Positions 11,532 to 27,134 of a stretch of DNA of 64,000 nt are shown in pieces; position 1 is the first letter of the stretch; every line of letters starts with the position of its first letter. The position numbers and the translations under genes were made by a program. The notes below the pieces were generated by a model. It ran no database searches and was not told the origin of the DNA. It was given only the letters and a program-made list of their open reading frames with translations. The DNA comes from Diogma glabrata (Eukaryota > Arthropoda > Insecta > Diptera > Cylindrotomidae), in assembly GCA_963693315.1 (NCBI GenBank), contig OY856188.1, positions 101,062,462-101,126,461 on the forward strand, read 5' to 3'.

Positions 11532-12470
11532 ATGGCATCAAGAGGTGGGCCTATGATTAGTGGAACGGATGGAGCTGATTTTGAGCATAGACAGCGTGTG
11601 GCAGCTTATTACCTTATCAGGTTAACAATTTGCTAAAACTATTTAAGCCTCAACTAATTATAAATTAACCTGTTTGTTCTTATTTTAATTTCAAATCAAA
11701 TATTGTTTTGTAATATTTATATTAAATAATAATACAAAACGTCTGAAACATTTTATTAATGTTTTTTTATAAACTATGTAATATGTATATAATCTTGGCA
11801 GTTTTTAATTCAAATTTCAAAAGTGACTGTTGTATTTAATATAAATGTCTTTTACATTTTAGCGCAATAAATAAATCGAGATTAAAGTATTGCATATTTT
11901 TACATTATCTTCTATTTTTTGCTATGATGGCTAAACTTTCATCTGATATTCTAGATAAACTTGATATATTTGTCTTAGAAATCGAGGAACTGGAAATACC
12001 AAAACCAATCGTTTGGGAATATATTTGGTGCTTATCAATTATTTTAACAATTATTGGATTATCAGCTGCGAAAGGAAATCGAACGAAAGACATGAAAAAG
12101 TTCATGATTGGGATTGTTCTTTTAGGATTTTTACCATTAATATATTGTTTGTTACATTATGTTAGAGATGTCGTGGATTATTTAACATTAGACGAAGATA
12201 CCGATATAGAGGATACAGAAATAAGGATGTGGCAAGTAAGTGGTTAAAAAATTAGACTACATAGATTTAGAAAAAAGTATTGTTAGGATCGTGAATTATC
12301 TATATCCTCGTATATTTATACTGGATTAAAAATTTCAGGGATTACCATATGGAATGATCTGGTATGGATTTGCATTAATAGGATTTCAGATTCATGGCTT
12401 TTCTCTATACTTCTCTTGGAATCTTATTAAGGCATGGACAGCAAGAGGAGCGTCTAAAAAACTTCAATAA
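11532..12470 (+). CDS. jagn: Protein jagunal homolog (ER membrane protein)
   Basis: Three exons, 11532-11620, 11863-12235 and 12339-12470, joined by GT-AG introns of 242 and 103 bp, give 197 residues; the family is usually near 180-200. The start [14 protein letters not shown] and the segment [16 protein letters not shown] are diagnostic of Jagunal. Four hydrophobic helices follow (about residues 40-57, 82-100, 112-130, 160-185). The C terminus is KKLQ, which fits the dilysine KKXX signal for retrieval to the ER. Jagunal is a multi-pass ER protein. In flies it is needed for ER reorganisation and membrane traffic in oocytes and neuroblasts, and the human homologue JAGN1 acts in neutrophil granule biogenesis. 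The stop codon lies inside an AATAAA hexamer at the 3' end. The gene converges on katanin, 1.2 kb away. Confidence 0.95.
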
Positions 12471-13686
12471 ATTATACTTAGTAAAATTACTTTAAAAGTT
12501 TTAGTTGGTTTTCATATACCTATTTATTTATTCGTATAAAATCCCTTTAAAATTTTAACATACAGTACAATACAATTTTTATCACAATTTAAATTCATTA
12601 TACATACATTTACTACTACTGAATCTTAAATCAAAATTTAGCAAACAACAAGTTTTCAAAGCTTACTTTCTATATATTTAAGACATCTACTATTAATTTT
12701 TTTCTGATTATTTTAGAACAATATATTAGTTAAGATTATAATTTAAATATACATAATTGTATTCGTATTCACTTTTTATTTTCAAATCGGTTTATATTCA
12801 AATTATGTTTATTATATCCGTTATCATTCCAAGGAATGTCCAGAATCGTACAACTCTCCGAACCAATACTTTTCTTGTAGATATTTTTATAATGTTAATC
12901 CGAATTTTAAGATTTTAATTTTTCTAAAATATATAAATAAAAAATAAATAAGTATATTTATATAGTTAAATATATATTATATTATATCAAATTATGTATA
13001 GAAATTGTTGTGACATTGTGCCTGAAAACGAATAAAAACAAAAAAAAAATATTGTAAATATTATTTAGAAAAATTTTAAACTCAGTTAAATGTTATTTGA
13101 CTGAAACAACTGAAAAAACAATAATAATTGCATTCAATTTTTCAGTTGTATCAGTTGCTTCAGTCAAATCGAACACGGCTTAAGTTAAAATAAATGTAAT
13201 TGTGGTTTTTACAATTCAAAATATATAACTGAAAACTTAAACTACGATAATCAAATTGCCAATACTTGTGTATTAATGTAATAATAACTATAATATAAAA
13301 TCAATGTAGAAACTGTATTGTTGATAATTAATGTATTTAAATCCAAAAAAATCCTTATAAAAAATAAACAAAAAAATAATTCAAAATTTTTTTTTCAAAA
13401 CATTGCAAAGTTTTGTGACTTATGAATATTTTTACCATGTTATAGATTGAAAAAAGCTAGCACCCTGCCTTGATGGTATCATATTTTTCGAGTTTTTTTT
13501 GATATAGTTAATTTAAACTAACGATCATTAAAACAATAAATAATTATGACATTATAAATTTATTAAATTTTAATATGGAATGAAAATTAAAAAAAAATTA
13601 ACATGAATTTAAAACAATTATTTATTTTGTATATAGAATATTAAATTATTGTTTATGTAAATCGTTATAAGTTTTATTATAATTTA
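12471..13686. other. Intergenic between convergent jagunal and katanin
   Basis: Very AT-rich and without a gene. It holds both 3' ends: an AATAAA for katanin on the - strand lies at about 13621-13626. A short imperfect inverted repeat (about 13085-13185) uses TTTGACTGAAACAACTGA against TCAGTTGCTTCAGTCAAAT, followed by CGAACACGGCT. The same edge recurs at about 22100-22130, so it is a small dispersed repeat. Confidence 0.55.
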
Positions 13687-17281
<3,595 letters not shown>

Positions 17282-18290
17282 TGATTCTTATAGTATAATA
17301 AAATTAGTTACATTAAATCACAAATCTTTTTATTGTTAAGTTTAAAACCAACCACTCATTTCAAAAGCTCTATTCGTACTGTCTACCAAAGTCCAATGTT
17401 TTTGAATTTTCTTTCGTTTGACCATTTTCAACACACAAATAAACTAGCCGGTGGTTAATTTGTTCGTTTTTTTATTAATAGAATAATCGATTGTAGTATT
17501 TTTTATGTATATGTAAGTATTTTTATTATTTGCACTCATTCACAAAATTTTCTATCAAAATCAAAAATCATGACTCGTCATTGTCAGTAATTGAAAAGTT
17601 TTCTAATAACATAGCATTTGGACAGGTTTAATTGAACTCGCTACCGTTTCTAGTTCACATTTATTTTGAGAATATGTTTTGTCTCGATAACATGGATGAA
17701 CAGAACGATTTATCACTATTAATACCATTTATAGAGAATCTACCATATTGATTTTCATTATTGGTATCTACAGGTTTTAATGTTTTACGTTTACTCGGAA
17801 TAAACTCAATGGTTAATTGAAACCGCACTAACTTATTCAACGTAAAGAAGTTTTTCTATGATAGCATATGAAAAGTCCTGATCGTCACGCTTAATGCCCT
17901 GTGAAAATGGGTTCTTTTCCACTTGTGTAAAAAGAATAACAAATTGTAGTTACTATGGTTTTTCATATAATTTTACAAAGCTTTTTAAACAACGCAACCA
18001 TGAAAAAACAGAACATGAATTTTGAATGTTTCGTTGTCGATTTCTAATTTTATAATTTATAATAAATATCGATTATGGGAAATGCAATTTTTTCTAAAAT
18101 TGCATTTCCTACGCGAGATCAAAACGTTTTTCGTTCATTATTTCGTGAGTAAACAAATGTTTACTCACGAGAAAAACAATGTTTTCATCTCTTGTAGGAA
18201 AATATACTATTTAACGACCTAAAAAGTTTACATAAAATGTCATCAAGACTAACGAAAAAATTCATATTCCACCTGCAGTTGACTGCATCG
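17282..18290. other. Upstream of katanin, no gene seen
   Basis: AT-rich sequence expected to hold the katanin promoter and leader. Around 18070-18180 there are several short hairpins in series: AAATGCAATTTT...AAAATTGCATTTCC, then GTGAGTAAACA...TGTTTACTCAC. They lie close to the repeat at 18300-18740 and may belong to the same non-autonomous family. Confidence 0.45.
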
Positions 18291-18299
18291 AAGACCTGT

Positions 18300-18740
18300 T
18301 AAAACCACTATATCATGTGATGTGTAAATCGTACAATAATTTACAGTGAAGAAATATAAGACTATAAGCGAATAATATTATTTATGCACGACTACTAAAG
18401 AATATATGCTTCCCATTCGTATGTCTTCCATTGTAATTGTATTCATTCCACAACTAGTGAATTTGATTAAAATTCTTTAACAGTTCTATAGTTTATTAAT
18501 AATATTCCCCTAACAAATTAAACAACAAACTTGTTTTGATTTTCGCTATCTTTGATGTATTTATTTCAATATGGCGATACAAATTTTTGCATGAAAACTG
18601 GAAATTAAACGAAATATTTTACAGTCGTGGATAAAATAGCATCTTGTATTCGCTTAGGATGATGGCAATTCTTCACGAGGATGAAGTTTCCCGAAACGAG
18701 CGTAGCGAGTGGCTCATTCTAAGCTCATCTTGTATCTACT
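18300..18740 (+). repeat. Dispersed repeat related to 985-1060 and 3825-3970
   Basis: 18300-18500 matches the block near 940-1130 (AATTTACAGTGAAGAAATA, ATATGCTTCCCATTC, ATTCCCCTAACAAA). 18545-18735 matches 3825-3970. The order of the two blocks is the same in both places, so a larger element of 0.5 kb or more is duplicated here. No frame is conserved. Confidence 0.55.
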
Positions 18741-18959
18741 ATTCTGTATTCTTCACAAATAGCTGGAATAGACGAAAATCCCAATTTGATTTCTTCGGAA
18801 GTACTTTCATCCACATAATGTACTTGTAAAAAACTTCAAATCAGCAACATTTTCTCTTTGATGCAAGGAATCAAGCTCGTTTTTCCAAAAGATAAGGAAA
18901 CGCCATTATTGGTTTTTGCCTTTTGAGGAGGATGTATAAGCTTTCGTTTTTAACCGTCT

Positions 18960-20960
18960 TGTGTCGTAAATTCGAATTCGTACTTTTGGAAAAAGTAAGA
19001 AATTCAAAGTTACGATGCTTATGAACAAACAATATTTTGTAATAGAAAGCTCAGAAACCTCTGCGGTGGTTGGAAAGCTGGATTCACTACGAAATAAATC
19101 CAGAAAGCTCTTTCAAACAGTCAAAAAGTCTAGGAAGTATAGCTGGGATCTTCATAAAAATGGTCTCAAAGGATTTAAAAAGAAAAACAAATGAACCAGA
19201 GCAAGTCCTGGAAACTTTTTTGTAAAACCATAGAGGTATCTACGAAAGCTTCAACGTTCAATAGTATCAGCCTATCTGGATAAATCGGATGGTATCAGAA
19301 CTACTTCTAGTCTGAAAACTATTCAGTTTGAATGGCTGATGGATCTATAGTGACAGATTCAAAAATCAAAAAGTCTCTTGGCAATTAAACAATTTAAACT
19401 ATTCAAGTCAGTTGGTCTAATAAAGTTCTACTCGGTGAACTACAGAATACCTTAAGCCTGACATTCATCTTCGTCAAAGCATTCATCCAAACAAGACGTC
19501 AACTGCACAAACATGGTTCTATACTCTATAGTATTCTTAGATATAGATGGAACGTTCAACAAAAGACCTGTCGTGGTACTTTTCAAGGCGGAGTCCTATT
19601 TCCGTTTGTGTGAAACTTGGCAATTTACAGCTTAATTACAGAGTTAGAGATAGAAGGTTTTGAAGAAATAGCTTACGCTGATGATGTCGCAATTTTCGCA
19701 TCGGGTGAACTTCCGACAACATTAAAGGAGCGAAGACAAACTGCCCTTGTATTTTGTAATAACATTAGCATGGACCAACAAATGTGGGTTACGGAATTAA
19801 TTCTGCCAAACCAGAACTGGTTCTTTTCACCAGGAATACTTAATCCATGATATTGGTTTCATAAACCTGGAGGGGAAAGTTCTGGTACTTGGAGAAAAAG
19901 TAAAATACCTAGAGATCGTATGGTGTAGAAAACTCAGCTCAAAACTAAATATCAGAGAATAAGAGCAACGGCAGTACTCATGTAAAAATGCTATAGAAAA
20001 ATTTATGGACTTTTGCACCCCATATAGCCCAATGGTTTTCTTTATACACCTCTATATAGTCAGACTAATCTTAATATACGATGGAATCATATGGTGAACT
20101 GTAATGTCTAGTGCATAGAATGATTAACCTGAAAATGGCGGATGTATGTCTTCAGACTAGGCGTTAAAGAGAATCTACAAACCCTCACACCGCACAGGCT
20201 TTCTCAGGAGACATGAAAGGTTGGAGCTGAAGGAAGCAGTGGAAATGTTGAAGGAGTGTTCTAAGAACTGTTAAATATAAATCTGTGACGTTGTCTGCCA
20301 GACAGTACACATGAAGCTAAGTGCTTCCGATAAATGAAACCTTGGCATATGGTTGAAGCATAATGTAATATCAACTAGAGACATCAACGTCTATTGGTGA
20401 GGATAGTCAAGCTGCAGCATTGAAATCGTTATAGATGTAATAGCAATGACGTTAAAAACTTAAAAGTAACACTATTTAAGGAGCCAAGGAGTTTAATGTT
20501 CAAATTATATGGATGGCCAGTGGGCAAGTCAGCAAAATAAGCACACAAAGCTGGCCTAGCCTAGATCTGGAGTGCTCTAAGGAACTAATATCCGCACATA
20601 TAGCTAGGGTTAATTGGTAGGAGTCATCACTGGTCACTGGTTCATATGGGTAGCTCGCAAAAAGACTTGGCTTTCCCGTCAATGACTTCTGCAAAAGCTG
20701 TTAGATAAAAGAAACGGGCAATAGTCTTTCATTTACTTCTATGAGCCCAACACTGGCACATAGACGGCAAATTTACTTTAGAACGCACTTATTAAAAGCC
20801 TGAAGTCTCTACTGAGTACCCTGAAGAACTTGAAAATTGGGGACATACTTAGCTTAAGCAGAAGCTCTAAATGGTTCGAGTAATGGAAGGAGAGTCAGTG
20901 GTATCACAACGGGCTTATATTGGTCTAAGTGTGTCGTCTTGATTTTGTGTTATGATAACA
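18960..20960 (+). pseudogene. Decayed non-LTR retrotransposon reverse transcriptase
   Basis: Scattered pieces of a LINE-type reverse transcriptase are visible in shifting frames. Around 19540-19560 a FLDIDGTFNK segment matches the catalytic motif with the first Asp. It is followed by QGGVL near 19580-19600. Then a 77-codon frame (19617-19850) carries AYADDVAIFASGE, the YADD active-site motif. These three motifs, in order and at normal spacing, are good evidence for a jockey/R1-like reverse transcriptase. The rest to 20960 has balanced base composition and many stops, consistent with the remainder of the same ORF. No ends or target duplication were found. It is a dead copy. Confidence 0.75.
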
Positions 20961-22151
20961 GCCTCTTTAACTAAGGTGACCAGATTTTTCAAATACAAAG
21001 AGTACAAATTTTTGGGTCAAAAATTATGAGTTGACTTATATAGCAATCTTCAAGGCGCTTTTGCGTTTTAGAAAACTTGGAATAAATTTTCAAAAGTTGA
21101 TTTTTTATTGGGAAGAATTAGATAAAAATAAACATTATTTATTAACTTATATATTTATTTCAGGAAATTAAAAATATGGATTTTCTATACGTTATAGTTT
21201 TTATTCGTTTAAGCCTTTATATTCTTGTAAAAGTATTTCTCCTTTTATTTTTCTTCTTAATTGTTTTTAATTTAACAATAATTCTTTACTTAGAATAATC
21301 TCTTACTTTATTTTACTTCCCTTATATTGTGACTAAATTGTGTCACGGATAACTTAGAATTCATTTGTATCACTGCTAAAATTCAAAACTGTCTGTATCG
21401 TTTTCAATTTAATACTGACTCTAACACGATCTCATACATAGTAGGCAAAACAATCAACAAACTTCCAGACAACAACCAGCCTTTACAAACAAAAACACAA
21501 GAACACGATCATCAAACGTGCCCCAATAGGTGTGAGATCTACTAAAATGTTTTCGTTCTAATTTGTTTATTTATCTATTCTATTGTCTAATAGACTGGGT
21601 TTATTTTCTTATAAGATAAAAACAATTTTCTGTTGCGTGTTATATTGTTTTTGTTAGCTTCATGTTTATTCATGTGTTTTGTATTCTTTTAGTGAAATGT
21701 ATTCTTTCTTTTTTGTATTCTTTTAGTGTTTCTAAATGGTATTTTCCATAACAATGTTCTTTTGTACATCGTACTCCATACTCGTCCCAATATTTCATTT
21801 TTAAATCACAAACATAAACTTTCAAAATATCAATGTTGAAATAAAATAAATAATTGCCTGTTTTTTGCTACTTTATTTTATTCATTTAAAGGCCGCAAGT
21901 GGAGTTTTTATGAATAAAAAGGAATAATTTTAATGTTCTATAAAAAAATAGACAAAAATAATAAAAAATCAATATAGAGTCCGCATTGAACCCCGAACCT
22001 TTCTCACAACCCACTACATCGACAATGACAACGAAACATTTTTTATGTTCTAGGTAAAATACATTTTACATATTATGCTTAATATATTCTTTTCAGATAA
22101 TTCAGTTGTTTCAGTCAAATCAAACACGGCTATTATGAAATATTTCTCTAT
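20961..22151. other. Intergenic, nothing recognised
   Basis: AT-rich and without a plausible gene. 22095-22130 carries the TCAGTTGTTTCAGTCAAATC-type edge that also occurs near 13150. Confidence 0.45.
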
Positions 22152-22283
22152 AGCAGGCTACAGACCTACAATTAACGAACATAAACTAGTGAAAATAAAA
22201 TAGTGTAAAAATCCCCTAAATTTTATTTCATTTATTTTCGTTTTCAATTGATTGACAAATTGATTGAAGGTCTGTAGCCTGCT
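22152..22283. mobile_element. Small MITE, 132 bp
   Basis: The ends AGCAGGCTACAGACCT and AGGTCTGTAGCCTGCT are exact inverted repeats. TAT flanks both sides, and may be a 2-3 bp target duplication. The centre is AT-rich. No coding content. Confidence 0.6.
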
Positions 22284-23148
22284 TATCTTGTTTTGCAAAG
22301 AAAGAACAAATCAATTTTTTCTATTACCCAACTTAAAAAGTCTACTTTCGATGTTTGTTCATTGCATCGAAAATTTCTATTTCGTCACCAGTGATAAAAA
22401 ACCTATACAAATTACTTTCGTACCTAGTGACGAAAGCAATTTTTAAAAGCCATCTATTTTTTAATTTCTTAACTAGAATAAACCATCCTAGGACCTAGAA
22501 CAGCCGTTTAGGGTTTTTTGTTAGTGTTAATTTATCTCTCTTGGGAAGATGACGTTAATTTATTTTTGAATTATTTACGGACAATTTACATTAAAAATGC
22601 AAAAATAATAATAGTTAACTAAATAATATTCATATATTCTTTTTAAATAGTATGGTAACAAACTGTTTGTGTTAAGATATTTAAAAAAAAATTATTTCAC
22701 CTATTTATTTAAGAAAAACGAAAAAAATTATTTATTTACATAAAATAATTTACAAAATATATCAGGAATCTACGTAACGTCATCCCCATACAAAAAAAAA
22801 ATCAAAATTGTTGTTTTTATTTTAGAAATAATAATAAAATTTTTAAATTTGATTTTGTTTATTACAAAATCGTCTTTAGTTATAAGCCTACTAGATGCGA
22901 AATGCAAAAAACAATCTTTAAAGCCTTTAAAGATGTGTTATTTAATGATTTTAGGGATTATAAAGACCAAATTGAATAAAAATATAGAATTTTGTAGTGT
23001 AAATAGAATAAAAATATGTATATGTATAAAGTTGACTATTTTTTGTACGAAAAGACAATCAGGCTTGTAACTAAAGACGGTTTTGTTTATGACATAGAAA
23101 TTGGATAGTTTATTCATATTGAGTCATCTAAATTTTAATAGCAGAAAT
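22284..23148. other. Intergenic, nothing recognised
   Basis: AT-rich. Short open frames of 60-73 codons at 22264-22446 and 22849-23070 show no family resemblance or codon bias and are not called. Confidence 0.45.
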
Positions 23149-24202
23149 GAACGGCTGAGTAGAAAAAGGATAATATTCCAAAAAAACGAAAAATTAACTG
23201 AGATAGTTATTTTGTAGTTGAATGTCGACTTCGTTTAATGAGCGTATAAAGAATTATATTCCATTGAAACTACGTTTATAAATTTAACCTTGAGTTTACG
23301 CTGAGTGGAAAAAAGATAATATTCCACTCATTGTCGTACTAGCTAGAACGTTTGGTTTATTTTCGTCTATTTTTAGTAATACGACGACACCAACGACAAT
23401 GATTGTCGTTGTTTTTTTTTATATTATTGCAGTTGTCAGTTGTCATAAGTATTTCAAAAAAACAGCGACTGATATAGAAAAAAAGGTGAAAAGTTCAGTA
23501 TAAGCTAGTACAGACACTTGGTATATAAAAGTGAACTAAAAGGGTATGTGAAGGCAAACCTTTATTGAAACCTTTATTGACGGTCTTCTAAGTTTAACTT
23601 TTAAACTCAATAAAACAAAAGAAGTGCCGTTCCCGCAAGATAAAATCTATCAAGACAAAGTTGCAGTCAGCCCCAAAAAGATTCAGGACATATCAAAAGT
23701 CAGACAATACATCCCGCGAGAATATCAAGGATTCTATGATGAAATTTTGAACCTGCCTACTTCGAATGGAGCAACTAGTGATGATGATGATGGACATTAA
23801 GATTTTAGAAACCTATCAATTATTATTTTAATGTAACAACTTCAATTATTTTTAAAATGTATATTATATTTAAACTAAAATAAGACAGTACTTTAAAATA
23901 CTTTTGTAATAAATAAAGCCTTTTATTAAGAAAAAAATGAAGTTTTAAAATTATTTTAAGATCTTATTATTACAGTGAGTGGAAAACGAATAATATTCCA
24001 GCACTTTATAAGTTTTATATATATATCAAAAAAAAAATTATCACGATACCATATTTTAGGAGGTTAAACGTTGGATACAAATAAGTATTTTTTGTTTACA
24101 TAAAATTAAAATTCAAATAAAAATGAACGAAATAAAAAGTTTTTTTAAATTTTCCGAAAATTGGGTGTTGAGGAATATTAACCTTTTTCTACTCAGCCGT
24201 TC
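23149..24202. mobile_element. TIR element, 1054 bp, AAAT duplication, Sola-like?
   Basis: The ends are inverted repeats starting GAACGGCTGAGTAGAAAAAG. AAAT is repeated on both sides (23145-23148 and 24203-24206). Similar motifs, GAGTGGAAAA...AATATTCCA, recur internally at 23303-23335 and 23979-24000, as subterminal repeats. A 3' coding remnant is at 23573-23800. A 4-bp target duplication is known for Sola elements, so that superfamily is a candidate; the assignment is inference. Confidence 0.7.
23573..23800 (+). pseudogene. C-terminal remnant of a transposase-like ORF
   Basis: About 75 codons remain open up to TAA, ending in an acidic tail SDDDDGH. The central KKIQDISKVRQYIPREY followed by GFYDEI has the look of the C-terminal part of a DDE transposase such as Sola, where lysine-rich KK.D...YIP..Y..FY patterns occur. 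In-frame stops lie just upstream, so the catalytic core has been lost. I cannot confirm the family without a profile search. Confidence 0.5.
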
Positions 24203-24216
24203 AAATATATAGTCCA

Positions 24217-27134
24217 AGAGCTAGTGAACCTTTTGAGTAACGGTCGTCCTGTAAGGCTAGAATTTTTTTTAGTGATAGTTCATGAAATGTGAAGTACGGA
24301 AACCACAACCTGGCAGGCATCATCCCCTATATGTTTAAAAGTCTAAAAAAAATGAAAAAAAAAAACTTGGTCCTGTAAGCTTGAAATTTTTATATGATTT
24401 AGCTCACTTATTGTAGAGTACAAAAACAAATTGACAGGCGATTTGGAGGTGCACAAGTATCTGCCAGGCGAATCGAAAGGTGTTACAACTTGCCGGCCGG
24501 CCGTCACAAGCGACAAAATCAGGAAAACCGCTGAACGGATTTCCAAAATTTTTGATTTTAAAAATAAGTTTACTCAATGGTCAAAAAATCGTCAAGTGTG
24601 TCAAAACAAGGAAATTTGGATATTTTTGGCTTAAAAAACGTTCATCGTAAGTGATTCCGGATATAAAAATTGAATTTGAAGAAATCTTGATGGTCGGGAT
24701 TGGTATGTGATACCAAAAACTAGATTATTGCATTTTAAATTTGTCAAAAAAATGTTGTCAAGTGTGTCAAAAGAAAGATTTTTATTTATTTTTTTACCCA
24801 ATTTTTTGGAAAAAAATAAAATTAATAATCTGTATAACCTGAAATTTTATTATAATTATTGAGAATTATGGCATCATAAGTTTGTCAAAAAAAAGGTTGT
24901 CAAGTGTGTCAAAAGAAAGGTTTTTATTTATTTTTTTACCCAATATTTTGGAAAAAAATAAAATAAATTATTTGTATGACCTGAAATTTTATTATTATTA
25001 TTGAGAATTATGGCATTATAAGTTTGTCAAAAAAATGTTGTCAAGTGTGTCAAAAGAAAGATTTTTATTTATTTTTTTACCCAATTTTTTGGAAAAAAAT
25101 AAAATAAATTATTTGTATGACATGACATTTTATTTTTTTTATAGATAATAATGGAATTATCAGTTTGTCAAAAAAATGTTGTCAAGTATGTCAAAAAAAT
25201 TAACTGTTTGTATTACGAAAATGTGGCATGGAAAATGTTTGAACTTGTTATAGTTTTTGAAATATTTTTTGAATTTTGAAAAAAGTTTGCATTTTTGAAT
25301 TTGTAATAATTTTTGCAATATTTTTAGAATTTTTTGAAAAAGTTTTAATATTTGATATTGTTATAATTTTTGCAATATTTGTAAAATTTTGGAAAAAGTT
25401 TCAATTTTTGAATTTTTAAGAATTTTTGGAATATTATTAGAATTTAGAAAAAGTTTAAATATTTGATTTTATTTTAATTTTTGGAATATATTTAGAATTT
25501 TTAAAAAAGTTTGATTTTAATTAATTTTTACAATACTATTGGAATCTTGAAAGAAATATTTGTGATTTTGTAATATTTTCTCGCAACGCTAAATGGAGAG
25601 GTTTTTGAGTAGTTTGGTGAGTGCACCATCATTTCACTAAATTATGTTAATTTATGATCTGTTATGATTTTCCGGCAACGTATTGATGTTTCGTGTTAGT
25701 TTTGTAATAAATTTCTAAACAGAGATAAAAAAATACATGCACTTTAACAAAGAGGTTTGTTTGATATACATCGTTGCCCAAAAATAAAAACAATGTCCTC
25801 ATAAAAGTTTTATGCCGAAAACTATACCAAAATCCTTAACCAAAACCGAATTCTTGATATCTCAGAGCTTGAGATCTCAGCCAATCCATATTTTATACAT
25901 ATATATGTTTGAGTAAGTGATTTAAAGAAAGTGGGTAAAATGACAGGCGGTTCTGGCTAGCATAAGACCTTGACAGGCGAGTGGAAAGATGCCATGGGAA
26001 TGCGAGTAAGAGTCGTAATTTCAGGTTATACAAATAATTTATTTTATTTCTTTCAAAAAAATTGGGTAAAAAAATAAATAAACCTTTCTTTTGACACACT
26101 TGACAACCTTTTTTTTTGACAAACTTATAATGCCATAATTCTCAATAATAATAATAAAATTTCAGGTCATACAAATAATTTATTTTATTTTTTTCCAAAA
26201 AATTGGGTAAAAAAATAAATAAAAACCTTTCTTTTGACACACTTGACTACCTTTTTTTTGACAAACTTATAATGCCATAATTCTCAATAATTATAATAAA
26301 ATTTCAGGTCATACAGATTATTAATTTTATTTTTTTCGAAAAAATTGGGTAAAAAAATAAATAAAAATCTTTCTTTTGGCAAACTTGACAACATTTTTTT
26401 GACAAACTTATAATGCCATAATTCTCAATAATAATAATAAAATTTTAGGTTATACAAATAATTTATTTTATTTTTTTCCGAAAAATTGGGTAAAAAAATA
26501 AATAAAAATCTTTCTTTTGACACACTTGACAACATTTTTTTGACAAACTTATAATGCAATAATCTAGTTTTTGGTATCACATACCAATCCCGACCATCAA
26601 GATTTCTTCAAATTCAATTTTTATATCCGGAATCACTTACGATGAACGTTTTTTAAGCCAAAAATATCCAAATTTCCTTGTTTTGACACACTTGACGATT
26701 TTTTCGACACACTTCCGGTACAGTTTTCGAACACATCGTCCTTTCAGCTCTTCCCATTGAGTAAACTTATTTTTAAAATCAAAAATTTTGGAAATCCGTT
26801 CAGCGGTTTTCCTGATTTCGTCGCTTGTGACGGCCGGCCGGCAAGTTGTAACACCTTTCGATTCGCCTGGCAGATACTTGTGCACCTCCAAATCGCCTGT
26901 CAATTTGTTTTTGTACTCTACAATAAGTGAGCTAAATCATATAAAAATTTACAAGCTTACAGGACCAAGTTTTTTTTTTCATTTTTTTTTACACTTTTAA
27001 ACATATAGGGGATGATGACGTACACGGCTGATGCCTGCCAGGTTGTGGTTTCCGTACTTCACATTTCATGAACTTTCACTTAAAAAAATTCTAGCCTTAC
27101 AGGACGACCGTTACTCAAAGGGTTCACTAGCTCT
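24217..27134. mobile_element. Foldback-type element with tandem-repeat arms
   Basis: The two arms are inverted copies: left about 24217-25195, right about 26015-27134. Both ends read AGAGCTAGTGAACC inward. The outer about 500 bp of each arm is single-copy. It includes a GC-rich island CGGCCGGCCG (24490-24510 and 26831-26842), near which antisense frames of 67-88 codons arise as mirror images. The inner part of each arm is a tandem repeat with a unit of about 136-150 bp holding GTCAAGTGTGTCAAAA and TTTGGAAAAAAATAAAAT. There are about three and a half units left and four right. The spacer (25200-26010) is related to window positions 1-790. A possible 7-bp duplication, TAGTCCA against CAGTCTA, matches at five of seven positions. 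No transposase was seen. Tandem-repeat arms are the classic structure of Drosophila Foldback and Galileo elements. Confidence 0.85.

Noticed and set aside
11905..12105. 66-codon - strand frame
   Set aside because: Antisense shadow of Jagunal exon 2.
24343..27000. Mirror-image frames of 67-88 codons (24431-24634, 26637-26903 and opposites)
   Set aside because: They arise from the two inverted arms of the foldback element and are read on both strands; more likely non-coding arms.
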